From the NCBI RefSeq assembly GCF_003234795.2, contig NZ_CP126268.1, positions 1,178,001 to 1,242,000 of the forward strand: a stretch of 64,000 nt of DNA, in the 5' to 3' direction. Of the stretch, positions 34,231 through 43,146 are shown in pieces (the first letter of the stretch is position 1; each line of letters begins with the position of its first letter). The notes beneath the pieces are model-generated. The model was given only the letters and a program-made list of their open reading frames with translations. It had not been told where the DNA came from and did not search any database. A program made the position numbers and the translations under genes. Source of the stretch: Curtobacterium sp. MCLR17_032. Its GTDB lineage: Bacteria > Actinomycetota > Actinomycetes > Actinomycetales > Microbacteriaceae.

Positions 34231-35565
34231 ATGAACCGCCCAGTGCCGCTGCCGCTCGAGGCTCCGGAAACGTCCTTCGTGACGTCCGGTGGAGCCCTCG
34301 TCCGGCGCACCGTTCTCGCCTCGGGCGTCCGTGTGCTCACCGAAGCCGTCCCCTCCGTCCACTCCACGAGCATCGGGTACTGGGTCGGTGTCGGGTCACG
34401 TGACGAACGGGCCGGACAGTTCGGCTCGACGCACTTCCTCGAGCACCTCCTCTTCAAGGGCACGACCGAGCGCAGCGCCCTCGACATCGCCGTCGCCTTC
34501 GACTCGGTCGGTGGCGAGCACAACGCCGCGACCGCCAAGGAGTACACCTGCTACTACGCCCGGGTCCGGGACACCGACGTCCCGATGGCCGTGGGCGTGA
34601 TCGGTGACATGGTGACGAACTCCACGCTCGAGGACTCGGCGTTCGACATCGAGCGCGGGGTCATCCTCGAAGAGCTCGCGATGGCCGCGGACGACCCGGC
34701 CGACGTCGCGGGCGAGGCCTTCTTCGCCGCCACCTTCGACGGGCACGCCCTGGGACGCCCGATCGGCGGCACCCCGGAGAGCATCCGCGAGGTCCAGCGG
34801 GATGAGGTGATGGCCCACTACGCCGAGCACTACGAGCCGAACGGCATCGTCGTGACCGCCGCCGGCGCCGTCGACCACGACGACTTCTGCGCCCTGGTCG
34901 AGGCGGTCTTCGCCGACGCGGCCCCGGCCGTGCCCCTCGCTCGTCGCCAGGCCCGTCCCGCCGCCGACCCGGTCGAGTCGTCGCTGGCGGTCGTGCACCG
35001 GCCGACGGAACAAGTCAGCATGCTGCGCGGGTCGCAGGGCCTGGACCTCCGCGACGACCGCCGCCCGGTGCTCAGCGTGCTCAACGCCGTGCTCGGTGGC
35101 GGCATGAGTTCCCGGCTCTTCCAGGAGGTGCGCGAGCGCCGCGGCCTGGCCTACGCCGTGTCGTCCTTCGCCCCGGCCTACCTCGACAACGGCGCCTTCG
35201 GCGTCTACGCGGGCTGTGCGCCGGACAACGTCGCCGGGGTCATCGACATCATCGACGGCGAGTTCCGCCGGATGGCCGACGACGGCATCACCGACGAAGA
35301 GCTCCGACGCGCGAAGGGCCAGATCGAAGGCGCGCTGACGCTCTCGCTCGAGGACTCCGACGCCCGGATGACCCGCCTCGGTCGCGCCGAGCTCGGCACG
35401 GGGGAGTTCACCGACCTCGCGACCGCCCTCGAGCGGGTGGACCGCGTGACCGCCGCCGACGTGCTCGACCTGTCCCGCGACCTCCTGACCCGACCGATGG
35501 TGACCGCCGTCGTCGGCGACGTCCAGCGCGAGCGTCTGGCAGTGGCGCTCGGGATCGACGGTTGA
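34231..35565 (+). CDS. M16-family zinc metallopeptidase
   Basis: 444 residues. The inverted zinc motif HFLEH (residues 68-72), with the downstream EELAMAADDP glutamate, defines the active N-terminal half; GGGMSSRLFQEVRERRGLAY marks the C-terminal half. It cleaves peptides in the cytosol; order pnp-M16-dapB is conserved in actinobacteria. ATG 34231 is preferred over ATG 34225 because TAGAGT (34218-34223) ends 7 nt before it. The stop is 8 bp before the next ATG. Confidence 0.9.
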   Translation: MNRPVPLPLEAPETSFVTSGGALVRRTVLASGVRVLTEAVPSVHSTSIGYWVGVGSRDERAGQFGSTHFLEHLLFKGTTERSALDIAVAFDSVGGEHNAATAKEYTCYYARVRDTDVPMAVGVIGDMVTNSTLEDSAFDIERGVILEELAMAADDPADVAGEAFFAATFDGHALGRPIGGTPESIREVQRDEVMAHYAEHYEPNGIVVTAAGAVDHDDFCALVEAVFADAAPAVPLARRQARPAADPVESSLAVVHRPTEQVSMLRGSQGLDLRDDRRPVLSVLNAVLGGGMSSRLFQEVRERRGLAYAVSSFAPAYLDNGAFGVYAGCAPDNVAGVIDIIDGEFRRMADDGITDEELRRAKGQIEGALTLSLEDSDARMTRLGRAELGTGEFTDLATALERVDRVTAADVLDLSRDLLTRPMVTAVVGDVQRERLAVALGIDG

Positions 35566-35573
35566 CCTCCACG

Positions 35574-36176
35574 ATGTCGCACTACCTCTACCTCGTCCGC
35601 CACGGCGAACACCAGGACGCCGAGCACGGCCTCCGTGACGGCAAGCTCTCGGAACGCGGCAAGCGCCAGGCCATGCTGATCGCCGACCGCCTGGGTGGCG
35701 TGCCCTTCGACGGCGTCTGGCACTCACCGCTCGAGGCGCCGAGCGAGACCGCGTCCTTCCTGCAGCAGCGTCTGCCGGCGATCCAGCCCGAGCCGTCCAC
35801 CCTGCTGTTCGACTGCATCCCGTCCGGCCCGACGCCCGACATGCCGCACGCCTACAAGGGCTGGTACGGCGGGATCACCGACGAGGAGATCGTCGCCGGT
35901 CAGGCGCAGATGGGCGACGCCGTCGCGGAGTGGTTCACCCCCGCGATGGAGGACCGGCACGACCTCCTCATCACCCACAACGCCGTCATCGGCTGGTTCG
36001 TCCGCGAGGTCTTCCAGGCCCCCGAGTGGCGCTGGATGGGCACCAACGTGGCCCACAGCTCGCTGACGATCATCCGGATCCGCTCGGCGAAGCCCGCCGA
36101 GCTCGTCACGCTCAACGACCTCGCGCACCTGCCGGTCGAACTCCGCACCGGCCTGCCGGTGCCGCAGCCGCTCTAG
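35574..36176 (+). CDS. Histidine phosphatase family protein
   Basis: 200 residues. The LVRHGEHQD motif (residues 7-15) supplies the phospho-accepting His, LSERGKRQA follows, and LLITHNAVIGWF carries the second His. The substrate is unknown. ATG 35574 is used; a TTG at 35562 overlapping the M16 stop (TTGA) is possible. Spacing implies cotranscription with the M16 gene. Confidence 0.88.
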   Translation: MSHYLYLVRHGEHQDAEHGLRDGKLSERGKRQAMLIADRLGGVPFDGVWHSPLEAPSETASFLQQRLPAIQPEPSTLLFDCIPSGPTPDMPHAYKGWYGGITDEEIVAGQAQMGDAVAEWFTPAMEDRHDLLITHNAVIGWFVREVFQAPEWRWMGTNVAHSSLTIIRIRSAKPAELVTLNDLAHLPVELRTGLPVPQPL

Positions 36177-36225
36177 GGCCGGCCCCGTCTGCGGGTCGCG
36201 ACCGGCGGGTCGGACCGGCACCGTT

Positions 36226-36242
36226 CCTCCCGGGAGGCCCGT
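36226..36242. repeat. Short GGGAGGC-family palindrome between convergent genes
   Basis: CCTCCCGGGAGG (36227-36238) is a perfect 12-bp palindrome followed by CCCGTG, a compact member of the dispersed family. It lies between convergent phosphatase and GNAT genes. Confidence 0.55.
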
Positions 36243-36248
36243 GTTGCG

Positions 36249-36740
36249 TCAGCGGACCGGCTTGCGGTACCAGGCGGTCGCGTTCGGGTTGTCGTTGAAG
36301 GCCGGCACCCGGTCGTAGCCGCGACTGCGGTACATCGCGCCGGCCGCGACCAGCGCGTCGTTGGTGTCGAGGACGATGCTCGTCGCGCCGAGGCCCACCG
36401 CTGCCTGCTCGAGCACGTCCATCACGGCGGTCGCGACCCCGCGGCCGCGCCCCTCGGGCAGGACGAAGACGTGCTTCACCTCGAAGCGGACGTCGTCGCC
36501 GTCGTCGGCGATGCGCCGGAGCCCGCCGCAGCCGAGCGGTGTGTCCCCGTCGTACGCGACCACGAAGGTGCCGTTCGGCGGGGTGAGTTCGGGCGTCGGG
36601 GTGCGTTTCCGGGTGTACGTGCCCTGCGTGCTCGGGAAGGTCGCCTCGCGCTCGTCGAGGTACCGGTCGAGCAGGACGTCGACCTCCGGAGCACCGGCGC
36701 TGACGGTGCGGACGGTGACCTGGCTGCGATCCTCGGGCAT
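36249..36740 (-). CDS. GNAT-family N-acetyltransferase
   Basis: 163 residues with GNAT core VKHVFVLPEGRGRGVATAVMD (about residues 88-108; Q/RxxGxG/A acetyl-CoA loop) and IVLDTNDALVAAGAMYRSRGYDRVP near the C-terminus. It acetylates an unknown amine using acetyl-CoA. ATG 36740 lies exactly 6 nt after TAGGAT on the minus strand, within a palindrome shared with dapB, so it is a leaderless-type start. Confidence 0.87.
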   Translation of the reverse strand: MPEDRSQVTVRTVSAGAPEVDVLLDRYLDEREATFPSTQGTYTRKRTPTPELTPPNGTFVVAYDGDTPLGCGGLRRIADDGDDVRFEVKHVFVLPEGRGRGVATAVMDVLEQAAVGLGATSIVLDTNDALVAAGAMYRSRGYDRVPAFNDNPNATAWYRKPVR

Positions 36741-36746
36741 GCCCCG

Positions 36747-36756
36747 ATCCTAGGAT
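36747..36756. promoter_or_regulatory. Shared palindromic -10 element ATCCTAGGAT
   Basis: ATCCTAGGAT reads TAGGAT on both strands. On plus the hexamer (36751-36756) ends 6 nt before the dapB ATG (36763); on minus its mirror (36752-36747) ends 6 nt before the GNAT ATG (36740). Both genes thus appear to be leaderless and to use one overlapping -10, so their transcription may exclude each other. Confidence 0.6.
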
Positions 36757-36762
36757 GGAGGC

Positions 36763-37509
36763 ATGGTCACTCCCGTCGCCGTCGTCGGCGCCTCCGGTCG
36801 GCTCGGTGCCCTCGTGGCGGCCGTCGTCGAGGAACTGCCCGACTTCGCGCTCGTCGCCCGGCTGTCGTCCGCCGACCGTGCACACGAGGCCGACGGCGCG
36901 GTGTTCGCCGGGGCGCGGATCGTCGTCGACGTCACGGTCCCGGCACTCAGCCCGGCGATCGTCGAGAACGCGCTGTCGACCGGGGCGAACGTGCTCGTCG
37001 GCACGTCCGGGTGGTCGGGGCAGCGGCTCGGCACGCTGCGGACGGCGCTCGAGGCACGCCCCGAGCAGGGTGCCTTCGTCGTGCCGAACTTCTCGATCGG
37101 TTCCGTCATCGGCACGCACCTGGCCACGATCGCGGCACCGTGGTTCCCCTCGGTCGAGATCGTCGAGAGCCACCACGCCGGCAAGATCGACTCACCGTCC
37201 GGCACCGCGGTCCGGACGGCCGAACTCATCGCCGACGCCCGTCGTGACGTCGGTCCGGTCGACGCGCCGCACGTGGACCAGCGGGCCCGCGGCCAGCAGG
37301 TCGCGAGCGTGCCGATCCACTCGCTCCGACTGCCCGGCGTGAAGGCCGTGCAGGACGTCGTGCTGAGCGGCCCCGGCGAGACGCTGACGATCCGGCACGA
37401 CACCGGCGACGACACCGCGTACCTGCCCGGCATCCGCGCGGCGCTGCAGGCCGTGGGGTCGATGCGCGGCCTGACGGTCGGGCTCGGTTCCGTCCTCGGC
37501 ATCGGCTAG
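36763..37509 (+). CDS. dapB: 4-hydroxy-tetrahydrodipicolinate reductase
   Basis: 248 residues. The N-terminal NAD(P)-binding VVGASGRLGALV (residues 7-18) precedes the substrate domain motif ESHHAGKIDSPSGTA (about 133-147) with catalytic His and Lys. It makes tetrahydrodipicolinate for lysine and diaminopimelate. dapA and dapF lie elsewhere in the window. TAGGAT lies 6 nt upstream of the ATG. The next gene starts 8 bp after its stop. Confidence 0.96.
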   Translation: MVTPVAVVGASGRLGALVAAVVEELPDFALVARLSSADRAHEADGAVFAGARIVVDVTVPALSPAIVENALSTGANVLVGTSGWSGQRLGTLRTALEARPEQGAFVVPNFSIGSVIGTHLATIAAPWFPSVEIVESHHAGKIDSPSGTAVRTAELIADARRDVGPVDAPHVDQRARGQQVASVPIHSLRLPGVKAVQDVVLSGPGETLTIRHDTGDDTAYLPGIRAALQAVGSMRGLTVGLGSVLGIG

Positions 37510-37517
37510 GGGCGGTC

Positions 37518-37964
37518 GTGCGAGGCCTCCGGTCACCGCTCTGGGGCGTGCTGCTGATGACCGTCCTGCTCGTCGTCTACATCGTGCTCGTCGGGCAGCG
37601 GGCGGTCGCGTTCCTGTCGACGGGGATCCCGGTCGGCATCGGGATCGGCGTCGCGCTCATCGTCATCGCCGTCGTCGGCGCGGTGCTGCTCGTGCTGGAA
37701 CTCCGCTTCGGCCTGCGGATCACCCGGCTCGGCACCCGACTCGAGCGCGAGGGCGGGGCTCCGGACGACGTCGTCGACGTGCGGCCCTCCGGCCGGCCCG
37801 CCCGGGCGGCCGCCGACGAGCTGTTCCCCGAGTACCGGGCAGCGGTCGAGGCGGCACCCGACGACTGGCGCGCCTGGTACCGCCTCGGAGTGGTCTACGA
37901 CGCAGCGGGGGACCGGAAGCGGGCCCGGGCCGCGATGCGGACGGCACTGACCCACGCGCGGTGA
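37518..37964 (+). CDS. Membrane protein with TPR-like tail
   Basis: 148 residues from GTG 37518. Two membrane helices (about residues 9-26 and 38-60) precede a cytosolic tail with FPEYRAAVEAAPDDWRAWYRLGVVYDAAGDRKRARAAM (about 103-140), one TPR-type helix pair. The role is unknown. It is 8 bp after dapB and convergent with the epimerase gene. A similar protein follows dapB in related actinobacteria. Confidence 0.75.
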   Translation: MRGLRSPLWGVLLMTVLLVVYIVLVGQRAVAFLSTGIPVGIGIGVALIVIAVVGAVLLVLELRFGLRITRLGTRLEREGGAPDDVVDVRPSGRPARAAADELFPEYRAAVEAAPDDWRAWYRLGVVYDAAGDRKRARAAMRTALTHAR

Positions 37965-38007
37965 ACCCGGGTCCGGCCCCTTGGTCGACTCTCAGCGTCG
38001 CCGACGC

Positions 38008-38910
38008 TCAGAACGCCGCGTCGACGGCGTCCTCGGCCCGGGTGTACCGGAACGTGTACCCGGACTCGAGCAGCTTCGTCGGCTCCATCCGCTGGTTCGA
38101 CAGCAGCATCTCGTCGGCCGCGTCCTTGAGGACCGCACGGAGCGCGAACGCCGGCACCCGGAACAGGTACGGGCGGTGCAGGTCCTCGGCGACGCGCCTG
38201 GTGATCCGCTCGGCCACGGCGGGCTCGGGGCCGGCCAGGTTCACCGGGCCGGAGACGTCGTCGGCGGTGGCGAGGTGCACGATCGCGCCGACCTCGTCCT
38301 CCAGCGCGATCCACGGCCAGTACTGGCCGCCGGTGCCCAGTCGGCTGCCGACGCCGGCCTTCGTCAGGGGGACCAGCGGCGCGAGGGCGCCGCCGCCCTG
38401 GCCGACGACGATGCCGGTGCGGAGCAGGACGACACGGACGCCCTCCGGTGCCCGCTCGGCCGCCGCCTCCCAGGCGCGGCAGACGTCGGCGAGGAAGCCG
38501 GTGCCGACGGCCGCGTCGTCACCGAGCACGTCGACGGGACGGTCGCCGTAGACGCCGGACGCCGAGCCGGACAGGAAGACCCGCGGCGGGGTGCTCGCGG
38601 CACGCATCGCCTCGACGAGGGTCGTCGTCGAGTCGATCCGGGAGGACCGGATCGCACGACGGTACGAGGCCGTCCAGGGCAGCTTGCCGAGGCTCGCCCC
38701 GGCCAGGTTGACGACGACGTCCGCGCCGTCCAGGACGGCCGGGTCGAGCGGCCGCTCGCCCGGGGCCCAGCGGAACTCGGTCGGGGTGCGCGGTTCCCGG
38801 CGGACCAGCGTCGAGACGTGGTGGCCGGCGTCACGGAAGGCACGGACCAGGGGCGTCCCGATGAAGCCGGATGCGCCGGCGACCAGGATCGAGAGCGGCT
38901 GTTGGGTCAT
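38008..38910 (-). CDS. TIGR01777-family NAD-dependent epimerase/dehydratase
   Basis: 300 residues. It has the Rossmann motif [16 protein letters not shown] (residues 10-25) of extended SDRs, VVNLAGASL (about 67-75) and [10 protein letters not shown] (about 115-124) of TIGR01777, plus the family C-terminal [18 protein letters not shown]. In this family the SDR Tyr follows Gly-Val in GVYG. The substrate is unknown, and it may act in cell-division or envelope-related sugar chemistry as proposed for some relatives. It is convergent with the TPR protein. Confidence 0.87.
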   Translation of the reverse strand: MTQQPLSILVAGASGFIGTPLVRAFRDAGHHVSTLVRREPRTPTEFRWAPGERPLDPAVLDGADVVVNLAGASLGKLPWTASYRRAIRSSRIDSTTTLVEAMRAASTPPRVFLSGSASGVYGDRPVDVLGDDAAVGTGFLADVCRAWEAAAERAPEGVRVVLLRTGIVVGQGGGALAPLVPLTKAGVGSRLGTGGQYWPWIALEDEVGAIVHLATADDVSGPVNLAGPEPAVAERITRRVAEDLHRPYLFRVPAFALRAVLKDAADEMLLSNQRMEPTKLLESGYTFRYTRAEDAVDAAF

Positions 38911-38972
38911 GCCGCCACGGTACCCAGTCAGCTGACCGTGAGCCCGGGACCGTGTCGCTTAGGCTCGACGTC

Positions 38973-39776
38973 GTGACCGAGAACCCCACGCCGTACGAAG
39001 ACCTGCTGCGCCGAGTGCTCGAGGAGGGCTCGCCGAAGGGCGACCGCACCGGCACCGGGACCCGCAGCCTGTTCGGTGCCCAGCTGCGCTACGACCTGTC
39101 GCAGGGTTTCCCGCTCATCACCACCAAGCGCGTGCACATGAAGTCGATCGCGTACGAGCTGCTCTGGTTCCTCCGCGGCGACTCGAACGTCGGCTGGCTG
39201 CAGGAGCACGGTGTCCGGATCTGGAACGAGTGGGCGGGGGAGGACGGCGACCTCGGACCGGTCTACGGCGTGCAGTGGCGCTCGTGGCCGACCCCGTCCG
39301 GCGAGCACGTCGACCAGATCGCCCAGGTGGTCGAGCAGATCCGGAGCAACCCGGACTCCCGCCGGCTCATCGTCTCGGCCTGGAACGTGGCGGACATCCC
39401 GAACATGGCGCTGGCCCCGTGCCACGCGTTCTTCCAGTTCTACGTCAACGACGGCAAGCTCTCGTGCCAGCTGTACCAGCGGAGCGCGGACATGTTCCTC
39501 GGCGTCCCGTTCAACATCGCCTCGTACGCCCTGCTCACCCACATGGTCGCCGCGCAGACCGGGCTCGAGGTCGGCGACTTCATCTGGACCGGCGGCGACT
39601 GCCACGTCTACGACAACCACGTCGAGCAGGTCCGGGAGCAGCTGTCCCGCACGGCGTTCCCGCTGCCGACGCTCGAGCTCGCCCCGCGCGACTCGATCGA
39701 CGACTACGAGTACGAGGACATCACCGTCGTCGGCTACGAGCACCACCCGGCGATCTCGGGCAAGGTCGCGGTCTGA
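38973..39776 (+). CDS. thyA: Thymidylate synthase
   Basis: 267 residues. Catalytic Cys150 is in APCHAFFQF, with the folate- and dUMP-binding [15 protein letters not shown] before it and DIHV-like [10 protein letters not shown] after. It methylates dUMP to dTMP using methylene-tetrahydrofolate, and folA next to it recycles dihydrofolate. GTG 38973 follows TAGGCT (38960-38965) by 7 nt. The stop overlaps the folA ATG by 1 bp. Confidence 0.97.
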   Translation: MTENPTPYEDLLRRVLEEGSPKGDRTGTGTRSLFGAQLRYDLSQGFPLITTKRVHMKSIAYELLWFLRGDSNVGWLQEHGVRIWNEWAGEDGDLGPVYGVQWRSWPTPSGEHVDQIAQVVEQIRSNPDSRRLIVSAWNVADIPNMALAPCHAFFQFYVNDGKLSCQLYQRSADMFLGVPFNIASYALLTHMVAAQTGLEVGDFIWTGGDCHVYDNHVEQVREQLSRTAFPLPTLELAPRDSIDDYEYEDITVVGYEHHPAISGKVAV

Positions 39777-40291
39777 TGGTGGACGGGGCTGGTGGTGCGG
39801 GCTCCGTCGGTCTGGTGTGGGCCCGCTCCACGGACGGCGTCATCGGCGCCGACGGCGGGATCCCGTGGCACGTCCCGGAGGACCTCGCCCACTTCCGCAC
39901 CGTGACCGGCACCGGCACCGTGCTGATGGGCCGGCGGACGTGGCAGTCCCTGCCGGAGCGGTTCCGCCCGCTGCCCGGTCGCCGCAACGTCGTGCTCACG
40001 CGCGACCCTGCGTTCCACGCTGAGGGCGCCGAGGTCGTCCACGACCTCGATGCGGCGATCGGACAGGCCCAGTCGGCCGGCGGACCGGTCTGGGTGATCG
40101 GCGGTGGTGCCGTCTACCAGGACGCCCTGGCGCGTGCCGACCGCATCGCCGAGACGATCGTCGACGTCGTGGTCGCCGGTGACACCCGCGCGCCGACCAT
40201 CGACGACGCGTGGGAGCTCGTCGAGGACGGCCCCTGGCAGGAGTCCCGGACCGGCACCCGCTACCGCTTCCTGGAGTGGCGCCGCCGCTGA
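39776..40291 (+). CDS. folA: Dihydrofolate reductase
   Basis: 171 residues. GVIGADGGIPWHVPEDLAHFR (the Trp-Pro-Asp substrate loop) and VLMGRRTWQSLP (the NADPH motif) are present, with VWVIGGGAVYQ near residue 105. It regenerates tetrahydrofolate after thymidylate synthesis. ATG 39776 overlaps the thyA stop (TGATG). CCGTCC/GGACGG (40292-40307) may end the transcript. Confidence 0.95.
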   Translation: MVDGAGGAGSVGLVWARSTDGVIGADGGIPWHVPEDLAHFRTVTGTGTVLMGRRTWQSLPERFRPLPGRRNVVLTRDPAFHAEGAEVVHDLDAAIGQAQSAGGPVWVIGGGAVYQDALARADRIAETIVDVVVAGDTRAPTIDDAWELVEDGPWQESRTGTRYRFLEWRRR

Positions 40292-40342
40292 CCGTCCGGG
40301 TGGACGGACGCCGTGCGCGCTCGGCCCGGTACGCTGGTCTCC

Positions 40343-41320
40343 GTGTCCACGCGTGAGAATCCCTTCGGCCAGGTCCTCGTCGCGCTCGTGACCCCGTTCA
40401 CCGCCGACGGCGAGGTGGACTGGCCGGGCGTCGAGCAGCACATCGACGACTGCATCACCGCGGGCGCCGACGGCATCGTCGTCACCGGCACCACCGGCGA
40501 GACCTCCACCCTCACCGACCCGGAGAAGCTCCGGCTGGTCGAGGTCGGCAAGTCCGTCGCCGCGGGCCGCGCGAAGATCATCACCGGCGGTGGCTCGAAC
40601 GAGACCGCCCACGCGATCCACCTCTACAAGCAGAGCGAGCGCGCCGGCGCCGACGGCGTCATGATCGTCACGCCGTACTACAACAAGCCGACCCAGGCCG
40701 GTGTCCTCACGCACTTCCGGATGATCGCCGACGCGACCGACCTGCCGGTCATCCTGTACGACATCCCCGGCCGCACCGGCATCCCGATCACGTACGACAC
40801 GATCCTCCGTGCGTCGAAGCACCCGAACATCCTCGCCGTGAAGGACGCCAAGGGCGACTTCGCCGAGGTGTCCCGCGTGCTCAACAACACCGACCTCATG
40901 TACTTCTCCGGCGACGACACGAACGTGCTCCCGCACCTGTCGATCGGCGCCACCGGGCTCATCGGCGTGACCGCGAACATCACGAGTGCCCCGTACCGCA
41001 CCATCGTCGACGCCGTGAACCGCGGCGACCTGGCGACCGCGACCGCCGAGCACAAGCGCCTCGAGCCGCTCGTCCGCGCGGTCATGACCCACGTGCCCGG
41101 CACCGTGGCGGCGAAGTACGTACTGCACGGCCTCGGGCGCATCGGCAGCCCGCGCGTCCGGCTGCCCCTCGTCGGCCCGGAGGACTCCGAGGCGTACGCC
41201 ATCGAGACCTCCCTCGAAGCCGTCGTCGACGTGCCGGGCGCCGACTTCTCCAACTTCCGCCCCGACCGCAACGCAGCGGCCGGCGGTGCACTACCGAAGG
41301 TGCCAGGCACCACTCGTTGA
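40343..41320 (+). CDS. dapA: 4-hydroxy-tetrahydrodipicolinate synthase
   Basis: 325 residues, class I aldolase of TIM-barrel fold. It has GIVVTGTTGETSTLT (about residues 42-56), the Tyr-containing VTPYYNKPTQAG (about 104-115) and the Schiff-base Lys in ILAVKDAKGDF (about 157-167). It joins pyruvate and aspartate semialdehyde for lysine/DAP synthesis. GTG 40343 lies 7 nt after TACGCT (40330-40335). A C-terminal extension of 20 residues is Asp/Arg/Ala-rich. Confidence 0.97.
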   Translation: MSTRENPFGQVLVALVTPFTADGEVDWPGVEQHIDDCITAGADGIVVTGTTGETSTLTDPEKLRLVEVGKSVAAGRAKIITGGGSNETAHAIHLYKQSERAGADGVMIVTPYYNKPTQAGVLTHFRMIADATDLPVILYDIPGRTGIPITYDTILRASKHPNILAVKDAKGDFAEVSRVLNNTDLMYFSGDDTNVLPHLSIGATGLIGVTANITSAPYRTIVDAVNRGDLATATAEHKRLEPLVRAVMTHVPGTVAAKYVLHGLGRIGSPRVRLPLVGPEDSEAYAIETSLEAVVDVPGADFSNFRPDRNAAAGGALPKVPGTTR

Positions 41321-41367
41321 CGAACCGTGGCGCGCTCACCGCGCGTCGCCCGAATCCGTAGGACCGA

Positions 41368-43044
41368 ATGCCCACACAGATCTCGACTCCCCAGCCGCTC
41401 GAACCCGGAACCCTCCGAGTCATCCCCGTCGGGGGACTCGGCGAGATCGGTCGCAACATGACCGTGTACGAGTTCGAGGGCAAGATCCTCATCGTCGACG
41501 CCGGCGTGCTCTTCCCCGAGGAGCACCAGCCCGGTGTGGACCTGATCCTGCCGGACTTCGCGCCGATCCGGGACCGCCTCGACGACGTCCTCGGTGTCGT
41601 GCTCACGCACGGTCACGAGGACCACATCGGCGCCGTCCCGTACCTGCTGAAGCTCCGCGGTGACATCCCGCTGATCGGCTCCACGCTGACCCTCGCGCTC
41701 GTCGAGGCGAAGCTCAAGGAACACCGGATCAAGCCCTACACGCTGAACGTGGCCGAGGACCAGACCGAGCAGATCGGTCCGTTCCACCTCGAGTTCGTCG
41801 CCGTGAACCACTCGATCCCGGACGCCCTCGCCGTCGCCATCACCACCCCGGCCGGCCGCGTGCTGCACACCGGCGACTTCAAGATGGACCAGCTCCCGCT
41901 GGACGACCGGATCACGGACCTCCGTGCCTTCGCGCGCCTCGGTGAGCTCGGCGTCGACCTGTTCCTGCCGGACTCGACGAACGCCGACGTGCCGGGCTTC
42001 ACCGCACCGGAGCGCGACATCGGCCCGGTGCTCGAGAGCATCATCACGAAGGCCCGCAAGAAGGTCGTCGTGGCGAGCTTCTCGTCCCACGTGCACCGCG
42101 TGCAGCAGGTCCTCGACGCCGCCGCGGCCGCGAACCGCAAGGTCGCGTTCATGGGGCGCTCGATGATCCGCAACATGACGATCGCCGCCGAGCTCGGGTA
42201 CCTCCGCGTCCCGGAGAACGTGCTCATCGACACGAAGAAGGCGAAGAACGTCCCCGACGACCAGATCGTCTACATGTCGACCGGGTCCCAGGGCGAGCCG
42301 ATGGCCGTCCTGGCGCGGATGGCGAACCTCGAGCACCAGATCGAGATCGGTGAGGGCGACACCGTCATCCTCGCCTCGTCGCTGATCCCGGGCAACGAGA
42401 ACGCCGTCTACCGCGTCATCGACGGTCTGACGAAGCTCGGCGCGAAGGTCGTGCACAAGGGCAACGCCAAGGTGCACGTCTCCGGACACGCCTCCGCCGG
42501 CGAGCTGCTCTACTGCTACAACATCCTGCGTCCGCGCAACGTCATGCCCGTGCACGGCGAGCACCGCCACCTGTTCGCGAACGCCGACCTGGCGATCCAG
42601 ACGGGTGTCCCGCCGCGCAACGTCATCCTGGGCGAGGACGGCACCGTCGTCGACCTCAAGGACGGCCAGGTCACGGTCGCCGGGCAGCTCGACATCGCGT
42701 ACGTGTACGTCGACGGCTCCACGGTCGGCGAGATCACCGACGCCGACCTCAAGGACCGCCGCGTCCTGGCCGAAGAGGGCTTCATCACCGTCTTCTGCGC
42801 GGTCGACTTCACGACCGGCCAGTGCGTCATCGGCCCGGAGATCCAGTCGCGCGGGTTCGCCGAGGACGACTCGGTGTTCGACGACGTGCGTCCGCAGATC
42901 GCGAAGGCCCTGGCCGACGCCGCGGGCAACGGCACGCGGGACGCGCACGCGTTCAGCCAGGTGGTCCGCCGCACGGTCGGTCGCTGGGTGAACACGAAGC
43001 ACCGTCGTCGTCCGATGATCGTGCCGGTGGTCATCGAGGCCTGA
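41368..43044 (+). CDS. rnj: Ribonuclease J
   Basis: 558 residues. Metallo-beta-lactamase motif HGHEDHIGA (about residues 75-83), NHSIPDALAV and HTGDFKMD supply zinc ligands; the beta-CASP domain includes SSHVHRVQQV and VSGHASAGELLYCYNI. It performs 5'-3' exo- and endonucleolytic RNA decay, complementing PNPase. The ATG is at 41368, 47 bp after dapA. A GGGAGGC-family hairpin follows. Confidence 0.96.
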   Translation: MPTQISTPQPLEPGTLRVIPVGGLGEIGRNMTVYEFEGKILIVDAGVLFPEEHQPGVDLILPDFAPIRDRLDDVLGVVLTHGHEDHIGAVPYLLKLRGDIPLIGSTLTLALVEAKLKEHRIKPYTLNVAEDQTEQIGPFHLEFVAVNHSIPDALAVAITTPAGRVLHTGDFKMDQLPLDDRITDLRAFARLGELGVDLFLPDSTNADVPGFTAPERDIGPVLESIITKARKKVVVASFSSHVHRVQQVLDAAAAANRKVAFMGRSMIRNMTIAAELGYLRVPENVLIDTKKAKNVPDDQIVYMSTGSQGEPMAVLARMANLEHQIEIGEGDTVILASSLIPGNENAVYRVIDGLTKLGAKVVHKGNAKVHVSGHASAGELLYCYNILRPRNVMPVHGEHRHLFANADLAIQTGVPPRNVILGEDGTVVDLKDGQVTVAGQLDIAYVYVDGSTVGEITDADLKDRRVLAEEGFITVFCAVDFTTGQCVIGPEIQSRGFAEDDSVFDDVRPQIAKALADAAGNGTRDAHAFSQVVRRTVGRWVNTKHRRRPMIVPVVIEA

Positions 43045-43062
43045 CGCCTCGCAGATCCGACT

Positions 43063-43114
43063 GACGGGAGGCCCGTCGCACGTCCGCCACGGACGCTGCG
43101 GCGGGCCTCTCGTC
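43063..43114 (+). terminator. GGGAGGC-family hairpin after rnj
   Basis: Arm GACGGGAGGCCCGTCGCA (43063-43080) pairs with TGCGGCGGGCCTCTCGTC (43097-43114) with two mismatched sites; inside it is a smaller CGTCC/GGACG hairpin. It probably separates rnj from the ftsK promoter just downstream. Confidence 0.7.
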
Positions 43115-43146
43115 CTTCGTCGTCGGCTGGCGTTAGGGTCGTCCCC

